Assembly (NCBI RefSeq): GCF_026210795.1
Contig: NC_089455.1
Span: forward strand, 1,612,001-1,676,000
Reading direction: 5' to 3'
DNA from: Rhizophagus irregularis
Lineage: Eukaryota > Glomeromycota > Glomeromycetes > Glomerales > Glomeraceae
Length of the DNA stretch: 64,000 nucleotides
The notes below the pieces were generated by a model. It searched no databases, was not told the origin of the DNA, and saw nothing but the letters and a program-made list of their open reading frames with translations. Below are positions 44,607 through 56,431 of this stretch, in pieces. How positions within the stretch are numbered: the stretch's first letter is position 1; the number at the start of each line of letters is the position of its first letter. A program made the translations under genes and the position numbers.

Positions 44607-47600
44607 TTATGAAATAAATAAAGCTTTTTCATCGATAGGGAAACCTAATTTTTCCAAACACTTTTTAATACTATCGTTAAATCTACTGGTACCACATACA
44701 ACCAATTTAACTTGATTGGTATTATCTGCTGCTAACGATCTCATATAATTATATCGTTCATTTAATATTATTATTTCATTTGTCTGTTGTGGATTATAAA
44801 GTGAAGGTGAAAAATAATATGGTAAATTCTGTGAATTAAAAGACAAATGAGGATCAGAAGGTGATGTTTGTGTTTCTACTGGAATTTGTAATGGGGAAGG
44901 CGGTGGAATTCTATTACGATATTGTGAATCATATAATTCTTCATCATTATATTGTCTTCTTTGTTGCTGTTGTCTTGTTGGTTCTATAATTTCTTCAAAT
45001 TCATCATATTCACTCGTTGGGCCTTTACCATAATTCCTTGGCCTAGGAGGAGGTTGATTTTGATTTGTAATAGTACTAGTACTGATCATACTATTTGTAT
45101 TGCTTCCACCTGCGCTACCATAATTAGATAATCTTGGTGGAATTGCCGGTGGAGGTACAGAATAATTTTGATGAATCCAATCAAATAATAAACCATCATC
45201 AATCTGTCCACTTAATCCTTTCCAAATTGGCGGTGGTTTTGATAAAATATAAGTAATTCTGAGTTTTCCCTTGAGTACTGTACATAAATAATCTAAATAT
45301 TGTGGTTGAATTAAATCTGCGATTGTATCATTTGCGTTTAATAAATATAAATTAAATTTGGAACCCGAAGTGGCTTTATCCATATGATATTGTATCTAAA
45401 AAAATAATGAACATTAATATTTTTAAAATATAAATATAAAAATTACATATCATTTTTAAAACTTACCAATTGTAACATTGGAGTAATTCCAGTGCCGCCA
45501 CAAACCATAAATAAATGATCCCAACATAAATCTTCTCTCTCTTTATTTAACAATATTCCACTTCTACCTTCAAGTAGATGATCATAAGTATTCAAATTAT
45601 AACCTTGTATATTACTATCACCAAAACTATACAATGATTGTCCTCCTCTTATACTACCATATTGTGAACGTTGTTTAATTTTGTCGCTATAGATAGCGGA
45701 AAAATTATCATTACCAGTATTAGGTGAAGGCAATGGAGGTGATGATGGTCTACTATGTATTGAAGCTGGTTTTAAAGATGGTGAAGACACTTGTACCATT
45801 CGATCAGCTATGTCGAATGGTCCTCTCACTTTAATCTCAAAATTCCTTAGTTGTTTGTTCTATAAGGAAAAAAATTTTTTTTTAAAAAAAATTGGTTATA
45901 TGTGTGTATAATATATATTCTAATTTACTTACCAAATGTTGGCTCATTGCCCCATCTTTATATATCTTAACTAAAATGCAGAAGCTATTTTCAGATGGTC
46001 CTTGAAGTGGAGTATACGGTCTAATAACTACATGATTATTTGCTTCACTCATAATTTCAATATAATCCCCGGGAAGGAATTTTGGTAATCTATCTTTTGG
46101 ATGTATAACTTGAAAAGTGAATTTTTTCACAGGTCTTTCAGCATCACTTCTAGATACAGTTTCAATATTAGATAAAATATATCGACGGAAAATATTAGGA
46201 TAAGGTAAAGGTTGTTGTGATTCGTTTAAGTCATTATTAATATTCATAGTATTCAATTTTTGTTGTTTTGGTGATGATACTGATGGTGAACGTATACTAC
46301 CGCTTTCTTCTACAGGATCTATTATCCTTGCTACTACCATGGTAGCTATTTTCGAAGTAGCAAATTTTGAATGTCGATGCATTGCTACTCGTTTGTCTCT
46401 AAATGCTGTAGCATTGATCATATCAACTGCATTGGCTACACTATGTGGTTTATTTGCACTTTCTTTGTTACTAATTTTCTCTCTGTACATGTTATCTGTT
46501 AATACTGATATACTATTTTGATTGGTCTTTTCGTCATATTCAGCTTCAAAATTTTTATTAATAACGGTCACGACTGATGGATCAAAAAAGAAGTCGTTGG
46601 TAATGTCCGTACCAATGACTCTTTTCAAGATCTTTTGTCCACCCGGATGTATTGGAATCCATCTATGTATATCAAATACCAACCCTTCCGCTATAACTAA
46701 ACTAGCACCTGTCATAACTCTCTGATTAAATTCCTAAAAGGGAATACGTACATGTATATATAAGTATATAAAAAAATACGATAATTTTGGAAAAAAACCA
46801 AAATTTATACATACATTCCATGTTATGGAAGGTAGATTTTCATAAACTTTATCGGGAATACAATCACGAATACGTCTTGACATTTCGTCTGTGCTTTTTA
46901 CTGGCCATAAAAATTGCATGTTTCTAATTCTATAATAAAATTCACTTGCTGTTATTATAAATCCAAACATCACTATAATGTAATATCGTATTTTTTTTTT
47001 AAAAGAAAAAGGAAGAAATTTATTATTAGATAATTTAATTAAAAAACAAAAAAATATTCCATATATGAAATTTTAAAATAATAATACCCACCTAACCATC
47101 CAGTGTAGGCCCAAATATATGGTCTATTCTTATTATTTCCATTAAATTTTGTGTCAAATTGAATCATTCCCAAGTATATATTAGCCCTAACATAAACAAA
47201 ATAAAATAATTAGTTTAAAGATAAAAAGCTAAGTGCTCATAATCCAAATAATAAAATTTTGTTTTACCATGCAGCTAAAAGTAATGCACCACCCAAATAA
47301 AAATGAAAGTGTTTTAAATAACGAACGATTCCTGTTGCTGCTGATTCAACATTAGCCAATGCCCAAATTGCCAATATACCTAGTGCAATTTGAACTCCTG
47401 TAATTGCGAATATAATTATTCCCATTCTAACACAAAAAAAAAGATAGATGTTAATAAGTATAATAATAACGAACACAAATTTCAGTGGTCTAACTTACAT
47501 TCCATGAGGAGAACTTGCTTGTAAGTCTACTACAGACATGGCCACCGCACCAAATGCCGCTACTATTGCACCACCAAGGAGATTCAAATTTCGATGTTGA

Positions 47601-50600
47601 GTCATATATCTAATCAACATATTTAATCACGGTTTAGGAATATAGTTATTATTTTTTTTTTTACAATATATAAAACAAAATGAATAACAAATAATACATA
47701 CGAATCTATGTGTCTCAAATATCTAACAATCCATACAGAACCTATAAAAATAAAATTCGTAAACGAGTTAAAAAAAATTTTTTTTTTTTCTTAAAAAAAA
47801 AAATCTCAATATTAACCCACCTGGGAAGAGTACTCCCCAAATTATAAACATTACAATTCCGTGCATTAACAATAAACTTTTTTGTTTAGCATCAGCAAAG
47901 CCAGAACTTTCTCCTGTTAATAGATTTATCATTTTTGTACCACGATTTCCACCATGATAAGACAAAGTTTTTGAATTAAGATTCCAAGCAAAAACCACTA
48001 AAATTTAAAAACAATGTTAATATAATTTTTTTTAAAAAAATAAATAAACAAATATATGATCGTTTTCTTTCTTATCTCTTACTTACTTTCGATTTGATTG
48101 TTAAGAGATTTTCTATTTTTAGCATTCAAAGGTCGCCTAACCTCAACTGTAGTCAGTCCACTTGCGACACTTGTGCCACTCAATAGTGTTATAATTTGAT
48201 CATCAGGAGGTAATTGTCTAGGTTTGACAGCTCGATCAACACCTTTATAATTCATTCCAACAACACCGCTAGAATCTTCATTATTCCAAAATATCATCAT
48301 ATCGGTATCCTTCATAGCAGCACCATTGGGATTAAATCCTATACCAAACCACGAATTTATGCTACTCACAGTAATTAGGAAAATAACATCTGAACCTTCT
48401 ATTTTCCATTGCATATCGAATCCGTCAGCAAGTGATACACCATATCCATAATTACTATTAGATGATGATGTTGATAAAGCAGCTGGTTGTACAAACCAAA
48501 GATTGTTCGGAAAAATTGAAGATTTTGGTGTATTTCTTCTTATAATATCTACTAATCTTGTTGTTTGTATTTTAGAAATATCATCACTGCTGAATCCTGA
48601 CTCTCCTTTATTTTCATACCAAAATCTATCCGAATCTCTAATTTTTGTCCATGTTGCATTAAAACTAGCTGAAATTAATTCTCCGTAATTTCCTCCATTA
48701 ATATGGTCTTCTGCTAATGCACCCATTAATGGTTCAATTTGATCAACTGAAGTGTAAGTAGATTTTAATTTTTGTTGTACTTCAGCATCGCTTGTTATTT
48801 CTTCCCATGATGCTTTTCTTGACAAGCCGAATGCTGCTCTTGCATCATTATATGATGGAATTCCATGATCCCTAGCTCGAATTATGTCAAGACTAAGTAG
48901 ATAAAATTAGAAAATATATTTAAATGAATAAATGGTAAAATTATCGTATGTGCATGTATTTTAGTTGTCAAACTTACGCAGCAATGTCCATAGCTGGGTC
49001 TGGTGATCTAAGTTTTGCATGATAACTTCGCCTATTAATTCAAATATAGATAGTAAAGGTTATCAATTTTAATATTTTTTTTCTCTTAGTAAAAACAAAA
49101 TTATAGGTATATATGTATAAAGAACTTACATATTTTCAGAAAACCAGATGTCAACTTCTTCTTGTCTATAAACAACAACAACAAAAAAAAGAGTAATAAT
49201 TTATATTTGGAAACTTATAAAATGAAATGAATGAATGAAAAAAAAAAATACATACAATTGAAGCGATAATGAAAGGGCGAGTGATGGAACCCCATAAAGT
49301 TGTAATATGGACTTCTCTTTTAAATCGTGTAATGATAATGTCGCAAGATAATCTCCATGTTCATTTACGATGTTATAAAAATCGCTATAAAATGTAAATA
49401 GTATCGGTATATTAATAAAAAAGAAAACGCGTAAAAATAATGATAATCAATTATTTTAATGATATTACCTAATCTCAGAGTGTCCATAACGAAAGGTAAC
49501 GGAAGAAAAGAAAGTATCAATTTGTGGCCTAATGTCTGGTCTATATCCAGTATATGGAGGTAAAGGAACTCCTAATGCGGTTCCAACTATATGGTATATG
49601 ACGAAAATTAGTAATAAATCAATACAAAAAACATGTCCTATAAAAAACTTACGATATTCATAATAAGTTATTTTTTGTATATAAGCTATAACCCATCTTC
49701 TAGCTTCCTGAAAATATTTTTCATCATCCCAACTATCTTTATTGACTTCATAAAGTTCATCGCATAATCGATTGTGTTCACGTAAAAAAATCGTAGTAAA
49801 CGTATCGGTAAAGACATTTTTCGTTGTTGCTTTAATTCCTATAATCAAATTTCCATCCTCATCTGTGCGTGGATAACCGAGTTGCCCATCAGGCGTTGGA
49901 TAAGTAGCCAATTTCATTTTTCCTCTATTACCATAATCTCGAAGTAATTGTAAATCTGCTTCAGAGTTTCCATAAATAGTGGACGCATCAAGAAATGATG
50001 TGGCTGTGTTTAATCCTGTATGATTACCATCTGCTACTGATCGATTAAATGAAAGGAATGGCTAGTGAAAAAAAGGTTTCATTCGTTAATAATACGTAAT
50101 AATTTTATTATAGTAGGATAAAAAATTACTTTCTTTTTTTATACTTACTACGTTATAAGCAAATGAACTGGCAGAAAGACCATTTCGATAATTTGATAAA
50201 TATGACTGATCATCTGTAGGGATATATACCCCCTGAGGAAATATGTCACCTCTAGAAGGGGCAATAATAATATCCATCCTTATGAAGAATGCCCAATACG
50301 TTAACTGAGAAAGTAATAATGATTAATTAAATTATTTGCATATGCCGCAGTATTATGCTATGCAGCATTAAAAACCAAAAAAAACCAAGAAAATGTAACT
50401 TACGATATGAGAATTTTTTCGTTTACTTTTAAATTTATCCAAACGTTTAAGATCAAAAGAATCCGTGTCTTTTAACGTCATAGCGGTAATTAAATTACTA
50501 ACACATCTAGGTAAAGGATAATTACCAGCGGGTAATGGATCGACACAAGATACTTTTGGATCAGTTGCATAATTTCCTGGTGTAGGGACCATTTGAAATG

Positions 50601-50769
50601 TAGCCGCATCCCCATATAACAAGTTTGGCAAAGCTTCTCTAATTAAAGGAGTATTTGGAATGCCATCCGATGGAAAATTTCTATTATTTCCTTCACCATT
50701 TATTGACCGATAATCACATGTTACAAGGGTTATTAGAAGAATTAGATGGAATAATATTTTAATTAACAT
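44607..50769 (-). CDS. Peroxidase-DOMON-cytochrome b561-cytochrome b5-FAD/NAD(P)H reductase fusion, gene 2
   Basis: Seventeen exons (50769-50404, 50304-50149, 50061-49653, 49586-49469, 49384-49256, 49165-49130, 49031-48978, 48892-48087, 47997-47821, 47741-47702, 47609-47499, 47426-47268, 47186-47092, 46972-46815, 46733-45933, 45859-45467, 45395-44607) join to 1598 residues. Same domain order as gene 1: signal peptide, heme peroxidase (FLDASTIYGN, REHNR, RYGHS), DOMON (NSWFGIGFNP), cytochrome b561 (MHGIVMF, TQHRNLN, SPHGI, KHFHFYLG), cytochrome b5-like IHPGG, and reductase (RPYTPL, CGGTGITPM, CGTSRF). In the distal site WGQFASLD of gene 1 becomes YWAFFIRMD, so the distal His and neighbouring Gln are both absent. 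The CGP motif is CGT here. It is a tandem paralogue of the gene at 34432-39755, on the same strand, with many extra introns. Confidence 0.9.
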
Positions 50770-52037
50770 TTTTTCTCTTTTTCTTCTAATTCTCTTAATT
50801 TATAAATTTGTAATTTATTCCTTAAAATATGAAAAATTATTACTATTATTAATTTTTTATCTCATCAAATGATCTTATTTACGTAACGTCATAAAAAAAG
50901 GACAAAAAAATTGGAAAAAAATTTTCCCTTTTTTTTTCTAAAAAAAAAAGAAAAAGTGAAAGAGAATCACTTGTTTCTAAATAATACCCATTAAACCATT
51001 CAAAAACCTTATAAATAAGTAATTCTTGCTATTGTACATGTAAGCTTTTTTTACAATAAGATAACTACCACAAGGTAGTGCCAAGTTTTATCCTAATAAA
51101 GAAATTGATTTTTTACACAAAATACTCACAAAATTTCACAATTGCTACAATTAATAATGATTTTTTTTTTCCCATTGAAAAGTCTATGCTGGAATGAATT
51201 CTCCATTAAATGAATAACACAAATAATTGCGCAACCTTTCTTAATAAAGTTTAGAATTATGGTTGGCGTCCTAAAAATTGGGATAGGCGTCTATTATTAA
51301 TAGTAGTAAAATTTTTTTACAGATTAATTCGGAAATTTCGGAGTTACCCATTTGAAATTCTCCCAAATTTCTATTTTTACGAATAGCCGATACTCATTAC
51401 ACTCATTATAACGGGTTAATTCTAGATAAATTTGGAAGAATTGCTATCTTATTTAGATTGTATCACAAAAGCAAATCATCGATTAATTTGTGTGAGGCTT
51501 GAATCGATTATCAGGTATCTAACGATATATAAATTGGTAGGTAACGTTACTCGAGAAAAATCAGGAATTAAAAACACTTTTTTTATATTAACGTGCTCGG
51601 AAAAGGTCGGAAAGGCCTATCAAATTAAGTTTCTAGATAGTTCTCCTTGGCGGTATTATTGTTAATCTTGACTTTATAAGTAGAAAGATACTGAAATCAT
51701 TGATTACTAATTTTAGTTTAAAATTTTTGTGTAGCATGTGTATCAGAACGTAAATCTTTAATTCTTTATTTTCATATTTATGGTAAGGAAATGAGTGTGC
51801 AAATTCATAGTTATTTTTAGATAAGGAAAAGCCAACCGGTAAAGTTTAGTTAGGTTTAGTCGAAACAGAAATAAGTTATATTAAAAAAAGTCATGATATT
51901 TATTTGGCATTAATAAAATAAAAATATATTGTGTTGGTTATTCATTGATAAATAAAATTACAATAATTAGAAATATCTGGTGTATATAATAAATATTTTT
52001 ATACATATAATAAATATGAACTCGTCCCAAAATTCTT
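50770..52037. other. Intergenic region upstream of redox gene 2
   Basis: About 1.27 kb. The left part should hold the promoter of redox gene 2 and the right end the terminator region of the channel gene. A 77-codon frame at 51432-51665 has no recognisable domain or clear splice sites. No RNA gene recognised. Confidence 0.5.
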
Positions 52038-54942
52038 TCATCTTTCACCTATTTCTTCTTCAATTTCATCTATTTGTTTTTTTAGTTGTTTCACTTCTCT
52101 CTTCTTATTGGCCTTTTTACTTTTAGCATATTGATCATCTCTAAATTCTAAAGGGATTTTATCTAAATCTATTATAACTTTGTGGTTTTTATCAAGACTG
52201 GCACCTTGATTGGTTGACTTAATACCATCTTTCCTAAATTCGTTAACCATATCATTTGAACCATTTTGATCATTAGGTATCCAAACGCTAGGTTGTATGG
52301 CCACAAGAGCAGGATGCGTAAACGTACTTGCTCCATAATCATCATCCAAGTCTTTTTCATCTCCTTCATTAATATGTAATACATCCGCTCTTGTATAATC
52401 ATCGTTATCATCATCATCATCATCATCATTTCTAATAGGTTCTTTTTCCGATGAAATTTGTTTATCTTGATTTTTACCTACTAAAAGATTTCTTGTTTTC
52501 ATATCAATAACACCCATTAAATCAACTGGTAAAAATTCGGCTCTTGGATTGTGTTTAAAAATAAGTTTCATTGCTAATAATACTCCAACTGATAATACTA
52601 ACAATATTATACATAATACACCTTGCACAAATCCTCCATTAAGGAACATTAATCCGGTAAGTGTTAATTGAAATATATAAATTCCAGTAAACACTTGATA
52701 AATTGCTTTAGGGAATAATAATCCTCCTGTTTGATTTAGTTTATCATAAACATAAAGGAATTGATGCCGATATACAAGGTAGTAAAGTGCAAAATGTAAT
52801 GTAACAATGGGAAGAATTATTGGTTGTATTGTAGAATATACAATACCTATAGAAGCTATCATAATATGTGGAGGAAACCCTGTTCCCCAATCTTGAAACG
52901 GCATCGTTTTTTCCAATTCCCAAATTTTTCTAGGAGTTTTAACAAGAAACTTTTTAAATATAAAATTCATAATTAAGGGTCCAATTTGAAAGATTTCTAA
53001 AGCGCAAGCAGTTATTGTAAGAAGAATGTAAGTGAGGAAAAATGTTGAAGCGCGTGGAAGGTTATTTGCTAAAATTTCAATTGATTGTGTTGGATTATTG
53101 ACAAGTTTTGGTAAAGATTGAAGTATACCATTGGCGAATGTTGTAACTAACAGTACATTCATAACCTAAAAGTAATTTTTTTGTGATTAATTAATTTCTT
53201 TTTTAAAGAAACATAAATTTACATATACGTACGAGATGAAAGTAATATTTGCTTTGCAAGCTAAGATCTACTCCTGAATTTGTGACACTTCCTTCGAATC
53301 TCGATAAAACTAATAAAATTTTTTCTTTTTAATGAAATTTTCAAATAAATTTCCTAACATAATATTAAGTTACTTACATCTTAAAACTATTACCAATATC
53401 ATCATCAATATATTTAAGGCTACAGCCGGTAAAATACCCTGAATTATTCCGACAAGTACTTTTAAATTTCCTTCAGCATTATTAAGTCCTTCCAAGAATT
53501 TTAAAGGTTTAAGTTTTGCCAATTCGGACAATGTAGATATACCCGCGACGAATGTAACTAAAAAAAAAAAAATTTTCAATTAAAACTTTACAATTTTTTA
53601 AATAAATTTTTTTTTATTTATTTTTTTTTTTGCATATTACCTGCGGACATCCAAATTATTACAATGCCAATTACAACAGATAAACTTATAACTCTTCTGA
53701 TCATCTTTTGTTTGCTAGTTAAATTCAAATTTTCCCAAATAATATCATCAGGTGAAATATTAATTAATTTTGGAACTGTTGAAGTAGCAGCTAACTGTGC
53801 TCCAACATAATCATTAAATTGTATGAAAGCCGAATTCAATCTTTTAAAGTCATTAGGATTTTTTTGTAATTCTGATATTTGATGATTTATGTCATTTAAA
53901 TCATTACTATATGTTTCTAAAGAATCAACTTTTTTTCCTATTATTGGTAATTTACTACTATGTTGTGGACGTTTAATATTTGGTGAATTTCCATTTTCAA
54001 CATTGGATTCCCTAAATTCTGGTTTTGTTGAATCTTTGGCGTATTGGATTATATAATTTGTTGCAGCACCTTCTAAATTATTTACAATTGCCTCTCTTTT
54101 AGCTGTGGCTTTTGCTAATTTAGATGGATCCCTATTAAGCCATATACGTTTCACACCACCTGGGAATATGTCGAATAATGCTTTTAATGATTCAGAATTA
54201 TTTAATTCCTTAGGAATTCCCGTAACTAATATTGTGGTTGCTCGTGGAGAATTACGATATTCATCAGTTGTATGATATTCATGACGTAGACGAATAAATG
54301 TGTTAAACTCTCGATATAAAGCGTACATTATGATACCTATTATATAATTACATGTTAGTAAAACTTAAAATAATGTGATAATATTTTAAATGAAAATGTC
54401 GTACCACTGAATAACCAAGTAAAAATTACGTGAGACCATAATCTTTTTTCATCACGAATATTACCGATCGTAAATTTTTCCAAACCCTGATTATCACCCT
54501 GATTTACGGAATTAATTGGTAATAAAACTGCTAATCCAAATATGCTAAAAATAGCAAACAGGATCATAAACAATTTCATAAATCTCAAAAACATGTATGA
54601 ATCAAGACCTATTCTTTTTATAACCTCTTCATCAGAAATCTTCAATACCGGTAAAATCCATGCAAAAAGGCCTGGTGGAAGTGGTTCTGACCTATTACTA
54701 AAAAAAAAAAATAATAATCATCATTAGTAAGTATATAACAATCTGAGGTGAAAATTATGAGTGCTTTACCTTTCGGGAACCAGATAAGTTCTAGGTTCAT
54801 AAACCTTTTTATTTCGTTTTCTCAAGATATCAAAAGCAACAAATATTCCTATCGTAACTGCTACATTGAAAACCAAAGATGAAGTAAAAGTTGCAATTGA
54901 TGAGTCCGTTGATTGTTGTTGACTTGCTAAATCTTGGGACAT
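52038..54942 (-). CDS. CSC1/TMEM63-family (RSN1-like) osmosensitive cation channel
   Basis: Six exons (54942-54770, 54697-54405, 54336-53641, 53557-53378, 53309-53233, 53165-52038) join to 848 residues. The N-terminal membrane segment (SSLVFNVAVTIGIFVAFDILR) is followed by the family motif KVYEPRTYL and LPPGLFAWILPVLKISDEEVIKRIGLDSYMFLRFM. Next comes a cytosolic loop with ATTILVTGIP, and then the 7TM core: LSVVIGIVIIWMSAG, LVGIIQGILPAVALNILM, RFEGSVTNSGVDLSLQSKYYFHLVMNVLLV, WGTGFPPHIM and FALYYLVYRHQFLYVYD. Proteins of this family are mechanically or osmotically gated cation channels in the plasma membrane. The C-terminal tail is acidic (a DDDDDDNDD run) and ends in a charged helix. Length is normal for the family. 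Confidence 0.93.
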
Positions 54943-56431
54943 TTATTTAAAAGGAATTTGAAGAAAAAAGGGAAATAAAAGAATAAATTCAATTAATGAA
55001 TATATTTATACATTTTTAATAGTCAAGTATCGTAACACCATTTTACCTCTTACATATATTATACATCATAATAATGAAAGTTTGATCATCATTTTTTATC
55101 AGCCGACTACGCCCAAAAAGATTCTTTGTATCGATATTGCGGCCATAAACCATTTCCATTAGTTGATTTTAGTTGATCAACTAAAAAAATTTCCCATTCG
55201 CTTCTTTTCAATGCTAAACGTTTAAGGATTTAAACTCGATTGAAAGTTCTGTGTATTGTAGTAATTTATTGCCACCTTTACCTAATTAATATTTCATTCA
55301 CCCCTTTTAATTTTTTTAAATCACAAAATTTCTTTTGTTCACCTGTTGGGTTTGAAAGATTTCCTTTTCCAAGCCGATTAAAATAACTTAATTGATGCAT
55401 CGAAATGCTGAACCCACGCCGAGAGAATAAATAGAATAATTGCAGTACCGTACTAACATTATTAGACCATCTGTTTTTTTAAAAAAAAATTTCGCTTAAA
55501 CTTTTTTTATACTTCATGATACTCGTATAAGTTAAGTATAAATATATTTGATTATTGCGCAATTGTTTCCTATTCCTAAAATTTTTAAAACCATAATTGA
55601 TTTATTTATTTATTTATTTACTTTATTTTTATTTTTTAAGTTATAGAAATTCTCCGTATATGTTACTTATGTTACTTATATTACTCCTCTTGGATGACAA
55701 TGTTGTAATTTATATGCTTGATGAACTTTATGTTTACACATGTATATTAGATGACTGATTATCACCGGCGCAGAAAATTTAAAAGCGACGTTCTCCTTTG
55801 TGTTTCATTTGCCCGATTTATAATGGAACTACGGTAGCACCATTAGTTAAAAGTAAAATGTCATCACAAAACATGTCATATAATTCCTTTTTTTCTTTGA
55901 AGGATGCAGTTATGCAAAGATACATCATTGCAGATACGCATATCAAATGACAATAAAAGATGTCCTTTATAATATGTCTGCAGATTTTAAGAAAAAAAAA
56001 TTTTTTTTTCTTGCATAGCATATATTAAATAAATAATATGAAATATAAATATATGGGAAAAAAAAAAAAATTAAAAAAAAAATTTTTTTTTTCTTCCCAT
56101 AAAAACTCTTATCATTTCTTTGTGGAATCGGAGATCATACTATTGGAAGAAATTTTATGCATACGCACTACTTTTCTGATTGCAATTTTTTTCTTATCAC
56201 ATATTGTACAACTTAAATTTCTAAAAAAATAAATCAGTCACCATTGTTTCTGAAGATTTATTTAAATTTAGTTAACTTAAATTTTATTAACTTATAAATA
56301 TTTAACCTGTTCCCATCTTTTTTTTCCCCCCTTATCTTTCATACCGTCTTTCTATTTGATACCCAACCTTAATAACCTTATATATATTATATATTATATA
56401 TAATTATTGCAAATTTTTTTTAAAAAAAACA
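54943..56431. other. Divergent intergenic region (channel gene / BTB-TLDc gene)
   Basis: About 1.5 kb of AT-rich DNA between two genes transcribed away from each other, so it should hold both promoters. Poly-A and poly-T runs and a TATATA-rich stretch at 56380-56402, about 30-50 bases ahead of ATG 56432, are visible. The short frames at 55818-56232 are low-complexity, and I do not call them genes. Confidence 0.5.

Noticed and set aside
51432-51665. 77-codon plus-strand frame upstream of redox gene 2
   Set aside because: No recognisable motif and no adjoining exons; could be an unknown small gene but cannot be supported.
52172-52429. Met-rich frame opposite phase inside the channel gene
   Set aside because: Shadow of the acidic Asp repeat (GAT/ATG) of the CSC1-like protein.
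55818-56232. Short frames with Lys/Phe homopolymers before the BTB-TLDc gene
   Set aside because: Generated by poly-A/poly-T tracts.
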